DNA of 64,000 nucleotides. Source: Saccopteryx bilineata (lineage: Eukaryota; Chordata; Mammalia; Chiroptera; Emballonuridae). The stretch covers positions 103,931,022-103,995,021 of the forward strand of contig NC_089492.1 of the NCBI RefSeq assembly GCF_036850765.1. The letters are read 5' to 3'. Positions 1 through 10,359 of the stretch are shown here, in pieces. Positions within the stretch are counted from its first letter, which is position 1. Each line of letters opens with the position of its first letter. A model generated the notes under the pieces. It was not told the origin of the DNA. It did not search any database and was given only the letters and a program-made list of their open reading frames with translations. The position numbers and the translations under genes are program-made.

Positions 1-220
1 TTGTGGCCTTTATCAGTCAAGTGATTGAAACAAGTTGCTGTCACCAACTTCTCTGAGCCTCAAGCCTTCTTTGAGAATTGTAAACACTCTGCCGAAGTGC
101 GTTCCTCAAGAAGAGATAATAAACTTAAATGGATGTGGGGAGAATAACCATGATTTTTTAAAAAATAAAATTTAAAAGTGGGTTAAATAAAGTGAAACAA
201 GTTTATTTACTGCGGGACTT

Positions 221-641
221 TTTTTTTTTTTTTTTGTATTTTTCTTAAGCTAGAAACGGGGAGAGACAGACTCCCGCATGCGCCCAACCGGGATCCACCC
301 GGCACGCCCACCAGGGGGCGAGGCTCTGCCCACCAGGGGGCAAGGCTCTGCCCACCAGGGGGCAGATGCTCTGCCCCTCCTGGGCGTCGCTCTGTCGCGA
401 CCAGAGCCACTCTAGTGCCTGGGGCAGAGGCCAAGAAGCCATCCCCAGCGCCTGGGCCATCTTTGCTCCAATGGAGCCTCGGCTGCGGGCTGCGGGAGGG
501 GAAGAGAGAGACAGAGAGGAAGGAGAGGGGGAGGGGTGGAGAAGCAGATGGGCACTTCCCCTGTGTGCTCTGGCCGGGAATCAAACCCGGGACCTCTGCA
601 CGCCAGGCCGACGCTCTACCACTGAGCCAACCGGCCAGGGC
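221..641 (-). mobile_element. Long tRNA-derived SINE (bat, Rhin-1-like; 'type A')
   Basis: A poly-T start, then the reverse complement of the SINE body, ending in the tRNA-like head with box B (GGGAATCAAACCCGG) and box A. Flanked by a 13-bp duplication (tactgcgggactt at 208, tactgtgggactt at 642; one mismatch). This copy has extra internal units of the CCACCAGGGGGC motif. Confidence 0.85.
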
Positions 642-730
642 TACTGTGGGACTTTTAAGAGTGCTTACCGTGTTAATGTGATTGATGAATCCAAGTGAGC
701 TATGCTAACACTATCCAGTGTTCCCTAACC

Positions 731-1026
731 CAGTGGTCCCCAACCTTTTTTGGGCTACGGACCAGTTTAATGTCAGAAAATATTTTCATGGACCAGCCTT
801 TAGGGTGGGATGGATAAATGTATCACGTGACCGAGCCAAGCATCAAGAGTGAGCTTTAGACGGATGTAACAGAGGGAATCTGGTCATTTAAAAAAAATAA
901 AACATCGTTTAGACTTAAATATAAATAAAACAGAAATAATGTAAGTTATTTATTCTTTCTCTGCAGACCAGTACCAAATGGCCCATGGACCGGTACCGGT
1001 CTGCGGCCCGGGATTGGGGTCCCCTA
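731..1026 (+). mobile_element. hAT-like MITE, ~296 bp
   Basis: Starts CAGTGGTCCCCAAC and ends in the imperfect inverse (ttggggtccccta). It is the same family as the element at 45746-46042, in the opposite orientation. There is no coding capacity, so it is non-autonomous. Confidence 0.75.
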
Positions 1027-1156
1027 CAACCATTTGACCACAGATTATACTTAATCACCTGAGGTGATGTTAGTGTTTAAAGAGTAATCTTTGGGAAATG
1101 CTACATTCTACCCTCATGAAGAATTAAGAGTGAGACATTTAAAAATATGCACAAGG

Positions 1157-1316
1157 GCCCTGGCTGGAGAGCATCATCCCGATGGGCAGAGGTTGCTGGT
1201 TCGAGCTCTGGGCAGGGAACATACAGGAACAGACCAATGTTTCTGTCTGTCTGTCTCTCTCCCTTCCTTCCTCTCTCACTGAAATCAATCAATAAAAATA
1301 ATAAATAAATAAAATT
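1157..1316 (+). mobile_element. Short tRNA-derived SINE
   Basis: Head ccctggctgg, degenerate box B (ggttcgagctc), a pyrimidine-rich body and an A/T-rich tail. Flanked by a perfect 15-bp duplication, aaaatatgcacaagg, at 1142 and 1317. Confidence 0.8.
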
Positions 1317-1451
1317 AAAATATGCACAAGGATTTCCCACATTTAAAAAATTCACTGAGACACTGCAATGCCTAGAACACTGACTAGTATATAAAATGTG
1401 CTCCAGCCAAGTTGTTGAGTGAATAAATACTCTTACACTGCTTGTTTGGAG

Positions 1452-1578
1452 CAGGGATTCTCAGACTAGATTTCCCAGGACCCACCTGGGATCTGGTTAG
1501 ATTCTAGGGTAATGCTCACAATTCTGCATTTCTATTTCGGTCCCAGATGATACCACTGCCGCTGGTCAGTGAACTTTA
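1452..1578. mobile_element. MER5A-like hAT-Charlie remnant
   Basis: Resembles the MER5A body (ggattctcagactag..., 'cacctgggatctggttaga', 'aattctgcatttct'). Diverged; family call from memory. Confidence 0.4.
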
Positions 1579-1699
1579 TTTTGAATAGCAAGCACAAAGT
1601 ATAAATTACCTTTTGGGGCCTGTCTCTACAATGAGATTGGAAATTACTTGCAAGTACAGTAAGGGCCACGTCATATTGGCTATTTTGAACTATTTTGCT

Positions 1700-1840
1700 C
1701 AGGTTTGAATTCTAGCACCATCACTCTCTAGCTATGTGTCTTTGAGCAAATCAATTATCTCTCTGTGCCTCAATTTCCTCATCTGTAAAATGGAGATGAT
1801 AATACACCTACTTCAATAATTTTTTTGTATTAAATTGAGT
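1700..1840 (+). mobile_element. MIR SINE fragment
   Basis: MIR core: 'tagctatgtgtctttgagcaa' region followed by 'cctcatctgtaaaatggaga'. Confidence 0.75.
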
Positions 1841-1849
1841 TAATTATGC

Positions 1850-2060
1850 AAAACACAGGTTTTATATAATATATAATTATATGTTTTTATATAATATAGA
1901 TTTTATATAATCAAGTATATATTTATTACATTATATTTATATGATATAAATATCAAATATTATAGTTGATATTTATATCATAATATTATATTGAATATTA
2001 TATTTATGTTAGATATTTTATATAATAATAACAAAGGTTTATTATTATTATGAATCTTTC
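1850..2060. repeat. AT-rich low-complexity tract
   Basis: More than 200 bp of almost pure A/T built from short TATA/ATAA words, with local self-complementarity (for example atatttatatgatataaatat). Confidence 0.85.
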
Positions 2061-2234
2061 TACTTTCTATGAATGAGGAAATCGTGTATAAATTAGGGCC
2101 TGATAGTTATTTGCTGACTGAATGACTGAAAACAAAAATTTTAAGGACTTCTAAAAGCTGAGAGTTAAATATCAGAAATAGTGGGAAAACTGAAGTGTGA
2201 AGTCAGTGGCAGGGGACAGGAAAGGACGTATTAA

Positions 2235-2761
2235 GGTTGCCTGATAAAATAAAGCAGTTAAATATTAATATTCATTTCAGATAATGAATATTACATGGCC
2301 CAAACACTACATGGGCCATACTTACACTAAAAGATGATTCATTGTTTATCTGGGAATCAAATTTAAATGGGAGTCCTGTATTTTTATTATTATTTTATTT
2401 TATTTTTATTTCATTTATTTATTGATTTTTTAATTTATCTACAAATCAATGAGCTCTCATATTAAAAAGGGGGGGTGGTTAGTGACTACTTAATTTTCAT
2501 TTGGATATTCTGTTTTTTGGATATAGTCATCTTTTTAAAAATTTATTCATTTTAGAAAGGAGAGAGAGACAGAGAGAAAGAGAGACAGAGAGAGAGAGAA
2601 AGGGGGGAGGAGCAGGAAGCATCAACTCCCATATGTGCCTTGACCAGACAAGTGCAGGGTTTTGAACCCACAACCTCAGTGTTCCAGGTCGAAGCTTTAT
2701 CTACTGCGCCACCACAGGTCAGGCGGGAGTCCTGTATTTTTATTTGCTAATCTGGCAATCC
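2235..2761. mobile_element. Palindromic DNA-transposon MITE, split by a SINE
   Basis: Long imperfect terminal inverted repeats: ggttgcctgataaaat at the left and the inverse of ggattgccagattagca at the right, meeting near a central acatgggccat. It resembles an old mammalian MITE. A SINE occupies 2389-2724. Confidence 0.6.
2389..2724 (-). mobile_element. SINE (CCTGACCTGTGGTGG head) with a 3' transduction
   Basis: The SINE proper covers about 2531-2724 (minus). A perfect 20-bp target duplication, gggagtcctgtatttttatt, lies at 2369-2388 and 2725-2744, so the insertion includes a further ~140 bp (2389-2530) beyond the usual tail. That extra piece ends in its own A-rich run on the minus strand. 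Best read as a read-through (transduced) 3' flank. Confidence 0.75.
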
Positions 2762-3274
2762 TATCACGGGCCCACTTGTCTGCATGGCACACTCCTCTGA
2801 GAAGCCTGTCCCAACATCTCCATCTCATCTGATCTTTTCTGACTGGCTAGAGGAGGGATTAATAATCCAGCAGCCTGAAGCTCACACGCAGGCCAAGTCA
2901 GCAGCCGGGCCTTCCGCTGCCCCTCCCTCTCCATGCAGGAAGCAGAGGGCAGTGGGGTGAAGGTAGGGCTGCCATTGGGCTGCTCTGTGGCTGGAGCCCA
3001 GCCACTGACTCTTGGGGAGAAAAGGTAGGCTCTGGCCATGCTCTATGGAGTAGGGCTGGACATGAGAACAATGGGCCACTGAGACTTCCCCAGGGCATGC
3101 TCTCCGGTCAGGACCTTGAACCTCAGAGCTGCCCATGTCATCCTTATCCAAGTCACTGCCCCAGGGAGGACAATCAGCCTGGATAAGTTCCAGACCTTTT
3201 GGGAGAAGTGGGGGAAGAATTGCTGGGAAAAGTCATTAAAGCATTCAGTGAGGAAAGAGAACGTGGAGGGGATA

Positions 3275-3720
3275 ATAACAGCTGACGTGTGTTGAGCCTT
3301 CACTGTTTCCAGGCACTTTGCCAAGACTTCATATATATCAGTGCATTTCATCCTCACAACTCTATGAGGCACTCATTCATTTCAAGTCATCTTTTTCCCT
3401 TGAATGTTAACATCCCTGAAATTAGGATGAATCTTACAATCAATGACTTGACAGTTTATTTGATAGCATTTTAAATCTTAATGGTACGCAATAATGGTAC
3501 ATTTATGATCGATGGTGTCTTCGATTTGATGAGTGACAATGGGAATTATTGTCACCCTCAATTGTGAGAGTAGTAAACAAAGTTGCATTTAATAGGTAAA
3601 GACACTGAGGTTAAATAACTTGCCCCCCCCAAACAAAAACAAAAACAAAAACAAAAACAAAAACAAAAACTTGCCCAAATCACAAAACAAGCAAGTGGCA
3701 GAGCCCAGATTTGAAAGTAG
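3275..3720 (-). mobile_element. MIR remnants (reverse) with a (CAAAAA)n run
   Basis: 3280-3370 matches the MIR 3' half ('tttccaggcactttgccaag', 'cctcacaactctatgaggca'). 3594-3715 matches the middle ('gacactgaggttaaataactt', 'aagtggcagagcccagattt'), interrupted by a CAAAAA repeat at 3634-3671. Confidence 0.65.
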
Positions 3721-3807
3721 AGGAAGGAGTTTGAGCTGTGATAAAGGAGAAATCAAATGAACAAGAGCCTGGAAGAAAAGCAGCAGGTTGCCGCTATCTG
3801 GTACAGC

Positions 3808-3905
3808 AGTGTTCACTCTGGCTGCACAATAGAATCACCTGGCAAACTGAAAACCGCCCCTAAGGCCCAGGTGCACCCAGACCAGTCAGAATCAGGTCAG
3901 AATCT
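3808..3905. mobile_element. MER5A-like fragment
   Basis: Contains 'atagaatcacctggcaaact' and 'tcagaatcaggtcagaatct'-type MER5A words. Short and diverged. Confidence 0.35.
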
Positions 3906-4998
3906 GGGCTAAAGTTCTCCTGGTAGAGTGACTGGGAAAGACAAAGAAGAACAGGTATGTGTTTGTGTCAGACCTGAAGGGTGGGTGGGATTTCGAGAGG
4001 GAGGAAGTAGAGACGAGGTTTGAGAAAGGTGAGCCCCACGGGGAAGAGAGCACCAGACTAGCTGTGCAGGGGTTTCAGCCCAGCTGGTTCCCATGTGCAG
4101 CTCGGCGCCTGCCCCACAGACAGTGCACAGTAACTCATGCCGATGGAGTGGGTGAACCTGTGCAAGAAGGAAAAGGACAAGGCTGAGGAAACATCCCCTC
4201 CACCCGGCACTGGGACTGAACTCACAAAGAGCTTTGTGGGAGTGAGAGCTTCACCTGGCACGTCTAGGAGATTCTCCAGCACCTGAGCCTGGCATCTGGC
4301 AACATGCTCTGCCTTCTAGAAACTGACAAGCACTGGAAACCTCCAGCTGCAGAGGATAAACCCAGCGAGTCTGCACTCCTCCTGCTGCTTGGGGAGGGCT
4401 GCCATCACCTTTCCTGGAAAGAAGCAGAGGCTGGGAGCAAGGGCTGTGGCATCACACCCTGGCACCTCTACTTGCTGGCGGGCAATGTGAACTTGTTATT
4501 CCTCCCTCTAAACATGGTCTTATGACAGCCTACCTCGGAGGGTTGATGTGAGGAGTAAATGAGGAGGTGATTCCCACATGCTTCCCACAGTGCCGAGGAC
4601 AGGATAGGTGCTCAAAACTCAGCTAGCTCAATTGGGAAACACCCTGGGTGAGGTGTGGCTGTTGCATCCCAGCTGAAGTGCATCACCATTTCACCTGATG
4701 CAAAATACAGACAGGCCACGACTAGGAATTTTGGTGAAAAGGAAAAGCTCCTACATGCAGCCTCAGTACTGACTCTGTCATTGACTTGTCCTTTTACCTC
4801 CCTGGGCCTGTTTCCACAGTGGTTCCAGGTGAGTGGCACTATCTGCTCTGGGCTGGCCCCTGAGCTGGGTGAGAGGCAAAACTAGAGGGAGGCACTGCTT
4901 TCTCCAATCTCAAAGTTCAGTGTCGGTAGTGGGGTGGGATACTGGGAAGTGGGGCTGTTGTGGAAAAGTTGAGATTGTGGGCTGCTCTATTTGTTGGT
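3906..4998. other. Intronic stretch, no gene recognised
   Basis: A MIR 3' end lies at about 4535-4616 on the plus strand ('ggttgatgtgaggagtaaat', 'ataggtgctcaaaa'). Nothing else was recognised; the open frames here are short and unsupported. Confidence 0.5.
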
Positions 4999-5364
4999 TG
5001 TTGAGGAAGCAGCTGTGTTAGGCTTGCTCGCTGGTTTACCAGCTGCAAGCACTTTGCTTGATTAGTGTGTGAGCACGTGGAAGGGACACGTGTGTATAGG
5101 CTATGTAAGGCTACAGGTGCTTGAGCTCAGGGGCAATTGCAGATGGCAGGTGGTAGATGGCAAATGGCAGATTGCCTGCCTGCCACTGTGAGGGGTCGTC
5201 TTTGCTGTTCATTTGCCTGAGAAGTGGTTTTCCCTGCCTGTTTGTTCATCTGCCCTTGTGAGACTATTAAATGGGAATGGACCAACACTTTCTGGCTCCG
5301 CAGTTTCTTTACCATCTGCCCTAATCCAGTGTGAACCTGCCTGGCCTTGGCCATTGGCAATACA
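4999..5364 (+). repeat. 5' LTR of an endogenous retrovirus
   Basis: Aligns with 7829-8200 over its whole length. Starts TGTTGAGGAAGC and ends TACA. An ATTAAA polyadenylation-like signal at about 5267 is followed by the GGCTCCGCAGTTTCTTTACC block that also occurs near the 3' end of the larger LTRs in this window. The two LTRs differ by many substitutions and small gaps, so the insertion is old. Confidence 0.85.
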
Positions 5365-5366
5365 TC

Positions 5367-5384
5367 TGGCATAGTGGGCAGGAT
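5367..5384 (+). other. Retroviral primer-binding site (tRNA-Ser-like)
   Basis: TGGCATAGTGGGCAGGAT starts two bases after the 5' LTR. It matches the reverse complement of the mammalian tRNA-Ser(AGA) 3' end plus CCA (TGGCGTAGTCGGCAGGAT, from memory) at 16 of 18 positions. Confidence 0.65.
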
Positions 5385-5539
5385 TTGGATCAGATTGATA
5401 TGGAGCCGCCAACCCCCTTGAAAGTGGAAAAGAGAAGTGGTTGTTGTTCTCCAGTGTATGGTTCCCTGTGGCTGTCCTTTTGGGGGCCATGGACTGGGTG
5501 TTTTTTACAGCCTTGCAAGAAGAAACAGATCTTTGTGTG

Positions 5540-6715
5540 AGAGGCTGCCCGAGGTCCAAAGCTCCAGGATGAGCTGCAGACCAAGTATCAACAGAGGCAT
5601 GAACTGGAAAGGTCACTGGAGAAAGAGTTGCAGATCAGAGAACTGTAGGTCAGGCTACAGGCTGAGAACCAGTGGTGGTATGAACTGGAATGAGTGCTGG
5701 AGAAGGAGGACCAGGTTTGAGAGCTGCAGTGTGAGATGCAGGCTGAGCATCAATGGCACCTGGAGCTGGAACGGTCTCTGGAGAAGGAATCACTGGCTAG
5801 CAAGTTGCAATTTTCCCTGAAAAGTGAATGTTGGCAATGACAGCTGTTGGAGAAACAACTGCAAGTTCAAGAGCTCAAGTCTCAGCTTCAGGCCGAGAAC
5901 CAGCAGCCGCAGGAGCCAAAGCAGGTGCTGAAGAAGGAGCTGCATTCGTGCCGGCAGAGTGGCTCTGAGTCAGTGGAGCAGACACTTCCAACTCTTTCTC
6001 TGCTAAGGACGAGGTTTGGGCTGAAACTGCCCTCCGCAGACTCAGAGTCCTGATGGTGGTCGCGAGAAGGTAAAAACTCAGCAGCCAATAGTGTTTCGGG
6101 GTTGCTACAACCCACTCTTCAGGTAGTGGAGCACTCTGTGGTCCTGCCCTACACCCAGGCAGAATTGATGGAGTTGGGGGCACAATTCAGGCAGAAATCT
6201 ACTGAGTCCCTGGCAGCCTGGTTTTCTGCATTTGTGGGACCCAGGGGTGGATGGCATCATGCTCTCCAGAACACAGATGGAGAAATGTGCTGCCATTACC
6301 ATGTACTCCTCCTTGAGGCAGCATCTTCAGAACTGCCATGACAACCCAGGAAACCATAACCTGTTAGAACGGGTGATGGCTGCCATTCGTACAGTCTGGC
6401 AGATGCTGGGGACTTGCCAGGATCAGAGAGTTGGTGGCTGTTCTATAGTGAGCTGCCCCAGATGCTCTGGGAACTAGGTATGAAGAATGCTACTTTAATC
6501 TGAGGTTCCATGGGCCAGATGAGGAAGTGTTTATGGCAGGAATGAGGGGCCTTATTCTCTGTAGCACCCTGTCAGCCCTTTTTGGGTCACTAGTGGCTAT
6601 CTTGAGCCCCTATGTGGGGCAGCCCATCAATTTGGTTATACAAATAGTGGTGGATTTGTGGGAGCTGGAGATAGCATGGAACCATAAAGCTGTGAGGGCT
6701 GCTGCCTGAGCTGCC
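5540..6715 (+). pseudogene. Decayed endogenous retroviral gag with coiled-coil repeats
   Basis: The first part (about 5560-6050) consists of degenerate ~81-bp repeats coding Glu/Leu/Gln-rich heptads; equivalent points recur at 5601, 5682 and 5763. The second part (about 6100-6480) encodes a gag capsid-like stretch in which a Gln-Lys-x-x-Glu-Ser-Leu-Ala-Ala-Trp motif is recognisable. Several in-frame stops and at least one frame change (near 6230) break the reading frame. Gag is the structural polyprotein of the virus; this copy cannot make it. Confidence 0.6.
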
Positions 6716-7816
6716 CCCCTGACTAACAAGAGAAACAAGCCTGTAAAGTTTACCCAAACACAGATGTGGGTAGATTTGATTGCAGCCAGGGCAGATAGAA
6801 ATTGGATGGCAGGTCTAATAAAGTCCTATTAGAGCTTTGGTGGCAGTTTAAGCTGCAAGAGAGGTTATAGCTGCTGAAAAAGCAGGGGAAGTGGGTGGCC
6901 TCAGCAGTTGTAAAAAAAAAATGGCTGGTGTTTCAGTTGCATGGTTGCAGGATTACTGATGGAGACAGCTGAGGGAGAGGAAGATCCAGACCTGTTATCC
7001 CACTTTGAATAGGGGGAACCCTGAGGGACCCATCCGACAGGGATGGGCAGGGGGCTAGAGAACCCATGTGAAATTGGCAATCCACTGGTTCACTTCTATG
7101 TGTAGCAGGTGTTGGTGTTAGAAGATAAGTGGGTTTTTTGTTTTGTTTCTTTTGCAGCAACTAAGAGAACTGTCATGGTGGCACAGGCCTTGAGTGTGTT
7201 TGACTCCGCCAGGCCCTGTGAGCTTGGACCTCTGAGTGATTTGAATGGGGCTTGTGGCAATGGGCAGAGTGCTATGGAAAGGTACTGAGACATGTTAATA
7301 AAGAACTGTGTGACTAGTTGCCTGGAATGGACTTCCACCTTGGGTGATTTGCACAGACAGCCAGGCTATCTATTGTGGACTGATCATTGAGTGATGTAAT
7401 GGACTCTTGGACTGCCACCAGAGGGGGCACTGGTTCCCTTGCTGAATGGACATGCCACTTGTGGACAGTACTCTAAGAGACCTTGTAGGGGGGTGTGTGG
7501 CACCTGTGGAGGCCTTCTTGAGCTGGGAAGCTGTTCCCATCCAGTTGCAGAGACACACCCTGGACACTTTGTGGTTTCAATGGATGTAGCCCTGACCTAT
7601 ACAGGCTCTCCCACCTACTGTGGGGTAGGGAGCTAGAGGCGGGCCTCCAGTTGACTCTCTGGGCAAAGTGCTCAGGGAAACATTGTGGAGGGCTCCTTTG
7701 TAATTGTTGTATAACTTGTGCTGTTGCTGTAGTCTGTTTATGTAATGTACCTCACTCCTCGCACAGGGACCATCGCGGAGGATACCTGTCACGTAGATTG
7801 TGAAGCGAGCAACCCT
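6716..7816 (+). other. ERV internal region, no pol or env recognised
   Basis: This links the gag remnant to the 3' LTR. I saw no reverse transcriptase, integrase or envelope motif in any frame. About 1.1 kb is far too short for pol plus env, so the provirus is internally deleted or belongs to a non-autonomous family. Confidence 0.6.
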
Positions 7817-7828
7817 AAAGGGGTGGAA
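7817..7828 (+). other. Polypurine tract of the ERV
   Basis: AAAGGGGTGGAA directly abuts the TG that opens the 3' LTR. All bases but one are purines, the expected primer site for plus-strand synthesis. Confidence 0.6.
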
Positions 7829-8200
7829 TGTTGGGAAGGCAGCTGTGTTAGGCTTGCTCGCTGGTTTACCGGCTGTAAGCACATTGCTTGATTAGTGTGT
7901 GAGCATGTGGGAGGGCCACGTGTATAGAGCCTATGTAAGGCTATGGTTGCTTGCACTTGAGGGCAGATTGCGGATGGTGGATGGGAACTGGCACATTACA
8001 AATTGCGGATTACCTGCCCACTACTGTGAAGGGTCATTTTTGCTGTCGTTTGCCTGAGAAGCAGTTTTCCCCTGCTTGGTTGCTTCTCTGCCATTGCAAG
8101 ACTATTAAACAGGAATGGCCCAATGCTTTCTGGCTCCACAGTTTCTTTCCCCTCCACCTGAGTCCAATGGGGACCTGCCTGGCCTCAGCCACCAGCATCA
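7829..8200 (+). repeat. 3' LTR of the endogenous retrovirus
   Basis: Starts TGTTGGGAAGGC and ends about CATCA. Collinear with 4999-5364. I could not find a matching target-site duplication outside the two LTRs. Confidence 0.85.
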
Positions 8201-8546
8201 TAGTGGTGTTTGCGGATTGATCTAAATTGTAAATTCGATGGACAGACAGCTCCCTGAGGGCCATGCACTTGGTTTTCTTTGCTCCACAGCTGGTGTGGGG
8301 CTGGGATCCTTGGATGTGCCATGACTCAGGTCAAAGAGGCAGCAACCAGCAAGGTTCTTTGAAAAAGTGGGCTGCTCCCCATTTTCCTGTTTGCTTTTGG
8401 CTTGTTCTGTGGGGGTCTTTGGGATGATGTTCCCTGATGAAGGCAAGCATTCAGGGGGGCGGGATGGCTGAGAGGACAGGGGTCTAGGAGAAGGCTTAAC
8501 CCCACCAGGCTGCAGGCTGGTGACTTTTTACATCAGGAAAGTGTGG

Positions 8547-8906
8547 CCTGACCAGGCAGTGGTGCAGTGGATAGAGCATTGGACAGGGACACAGAGGACC
8601 CAGGACCCCTGAGGTTGCTGGCTTCAGTGCAGGCTCATCCGGCTTGAGTGGGGGGTCGCTGGCTTGAGCGGAGGGTCACTGGCTTGAGCGGGGGATCATA
8701 GACATGACCTCAAGGTCGCTGGCTTGAACAAAGGGTCACTTGCTGTGCTGTAGCCCTGACGTCAAGGCACATACGAGAAAGCAGTCAATAAACAACTAAG
8801 GAGCCACAACAAATAATTGATGTTTCTCATTTCTCTCCCTTCCTGTTTGTCTGTCCTTATCTGTCCCTCTCTTTGTCTCTGTCTCAAAAAAAAACAAAAC
8901 AAAATA
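8547..8906 (+). mobile_element. tRNA-derived SINE 'type B' (CCTGACCAGGC head)
   Basis: Head cctgaccaggcagtggtgca, repeated 'gtcgctggcttgag' units, a TCTCATTTCTCTC pyrimidine stretch and an A-rich tail. Flanked by the 9-bp duplication aaagtgtgg at 8538 and 8907. Confidence 0.85.
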
Positions 8907-8915
8907 AAAGTGTGG

Positions 8916-9962
8916 GTAAACTATGAGCAATGGGCAAGTGAGCTGAGAGTCAGCTTTGGACCTTGTCACCGCTTTCCTCGTCAGCGGTGTGACTGGAACC
9001 TCCCCCGACTCCGGGCTTCTTCTGTGTGATTACGGTTTGTGTGCCTCACCAGAAATCATTCAGCAAAAGGAGTTATTACAAGCTGGTTAATCACTCCTGC
9101 CTCCAGGGTAGCTCCTCCTTCATACCCTCTCCTGGGCAGCACCTGTTGGCTCAGACCTGGGGAGCTGGAGGTGGCAGGAAGATGACTCATTTACACAGAC
9201 CCCATCTTCAGTCCTGTCCCCTCCCCCACAGGTTTGTCGCGGTCTCTCTGATGACCAATTCAGAAATGAGATCACTGCCCCTCACAAAAAAGAAAGCCCT
9301 AGCCTCAGCCCACAAGTGTGGGAGAAGAGTAAGTCTGAAGACCGGAAAGGCAGGGACAGTCCCTGATGGGGCAAAGGCCCAGCCAACAAGAGCCTGTTGT
9401 TGGCACAGGGAACAAGGAAAGCCCTGATGTCTGCCCTGGCTGCGTCCCTCGCTCCCCCACCTCGGGGTCCCCGCCCCGGGCTGCGCTGAGGCACCTGCTG
9501 CCTCTCAGAGGGTGAAGAGACCAGGCTGTGGGGAGAAGGTGGGTTCATTCATCTCCGCTGGGAAGTGTCAACAGAGTGTTGATTGAATCACATTTCCCCT
9601 CATATCATTTATCATAGAGGAGTAGATTTTTAAAAAGGAAGCCTATGGTGGTTCCTATAAAGCAGACTCAGTTTCAACTTCTCTGTCAGTTCAGTTTTCA
9701 TGCACCTGGAGAATCGCCGCTGATCCCGCCCATAGGAAGGAGGACCTCTGGGTCCAGGCCGAGGAAGAGGTAGGCAAGGGGGCCTGAGGCCTGAGGGGCT
9801 AGATTCTGAGCCCTCAGAAGGACGCACTCAGGCCCAGGGGCCGAGCTCACTCAGGCAGCGGATGTGTCCACAGCGGCCCCTGCACTTGCTTCTACTCTCC
9901 CAGCTCTTCTCGCACAGGCGGCCTGGTTGGCTGCCCCAGAGGAGTGATAAAGAGGAGAAGGC
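8916..9962. other. Intronic stretch, no gene recognised
   Basis: A small CpG-richer patch lies near 9430-9490. Open frames are short and lack recognisable domains. No repeat was identified with confidence. Confidence 0.45.
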
Positions 9963-10348
9963 GCCCCTGGCTGGTTGGCTCAGTGGTAGAGCGTCGGCCT
10001 GGTGTGCAGAAGTCCCGGGTTCAATTCCCGGCCAGGGCACACAGGAGAAGCGCCCATCTGCTTCTCCACCCCTCCCCGTCTCCTTCCTCTCTGTCTCTCT
10101 CTTCCCCTCCCGCAGCCAAGGCTCCATTGGAGCAAAGATGGCCCGGGTGCTGAGGATGGCTCCATGGCCTCTGCCTCAGGCGCTAGAGTGGCTCTGGTCG
10201 CAACAGAGCGTCGCCCCAGATGGGCAGAGCATCACCCCCTGGTGGGCATGCTGGGTGAATCCCAGTCAGGTGCATGCGGGAGTCTGTCTGACTGCCTCCC
10301 CGTTTCCAACTTCAGAAAAATACAAAAAAAAAAAAAAAAAAAAAAAAG
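9963..10348 (+). mobile_element. Type A SINE, full length
   Basis: tRNA-like head with box A (TGGCTCAGTGG) and box B (GGGTTCAATTCCC), the full body and a 20+ A tail. Flanked by the duplication gaggagaaggc at 9952 and 10349. An 182-codon frame across this element is not a gene. Confidence 0.9.
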
Positions 10349-10359
10349 GAGGAGAAGGC

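Noticed and set aside
4994..8205. Target duplication for the ERV
   Set aside because: I compared the bases on both sides (ttggt and tagtg) and tried shifted LTR ends; none match, so none is claimed.
9963..10040. tRNA gene candidates at the heads of the SINEs (also 27128, 52325 and the reverse copies)
   Set aside because: They have acceptor-like pairing and A/B boxes but run directly into SINE bodies and A tails between target duplications. They are SINE promoters, not tRNA genes.
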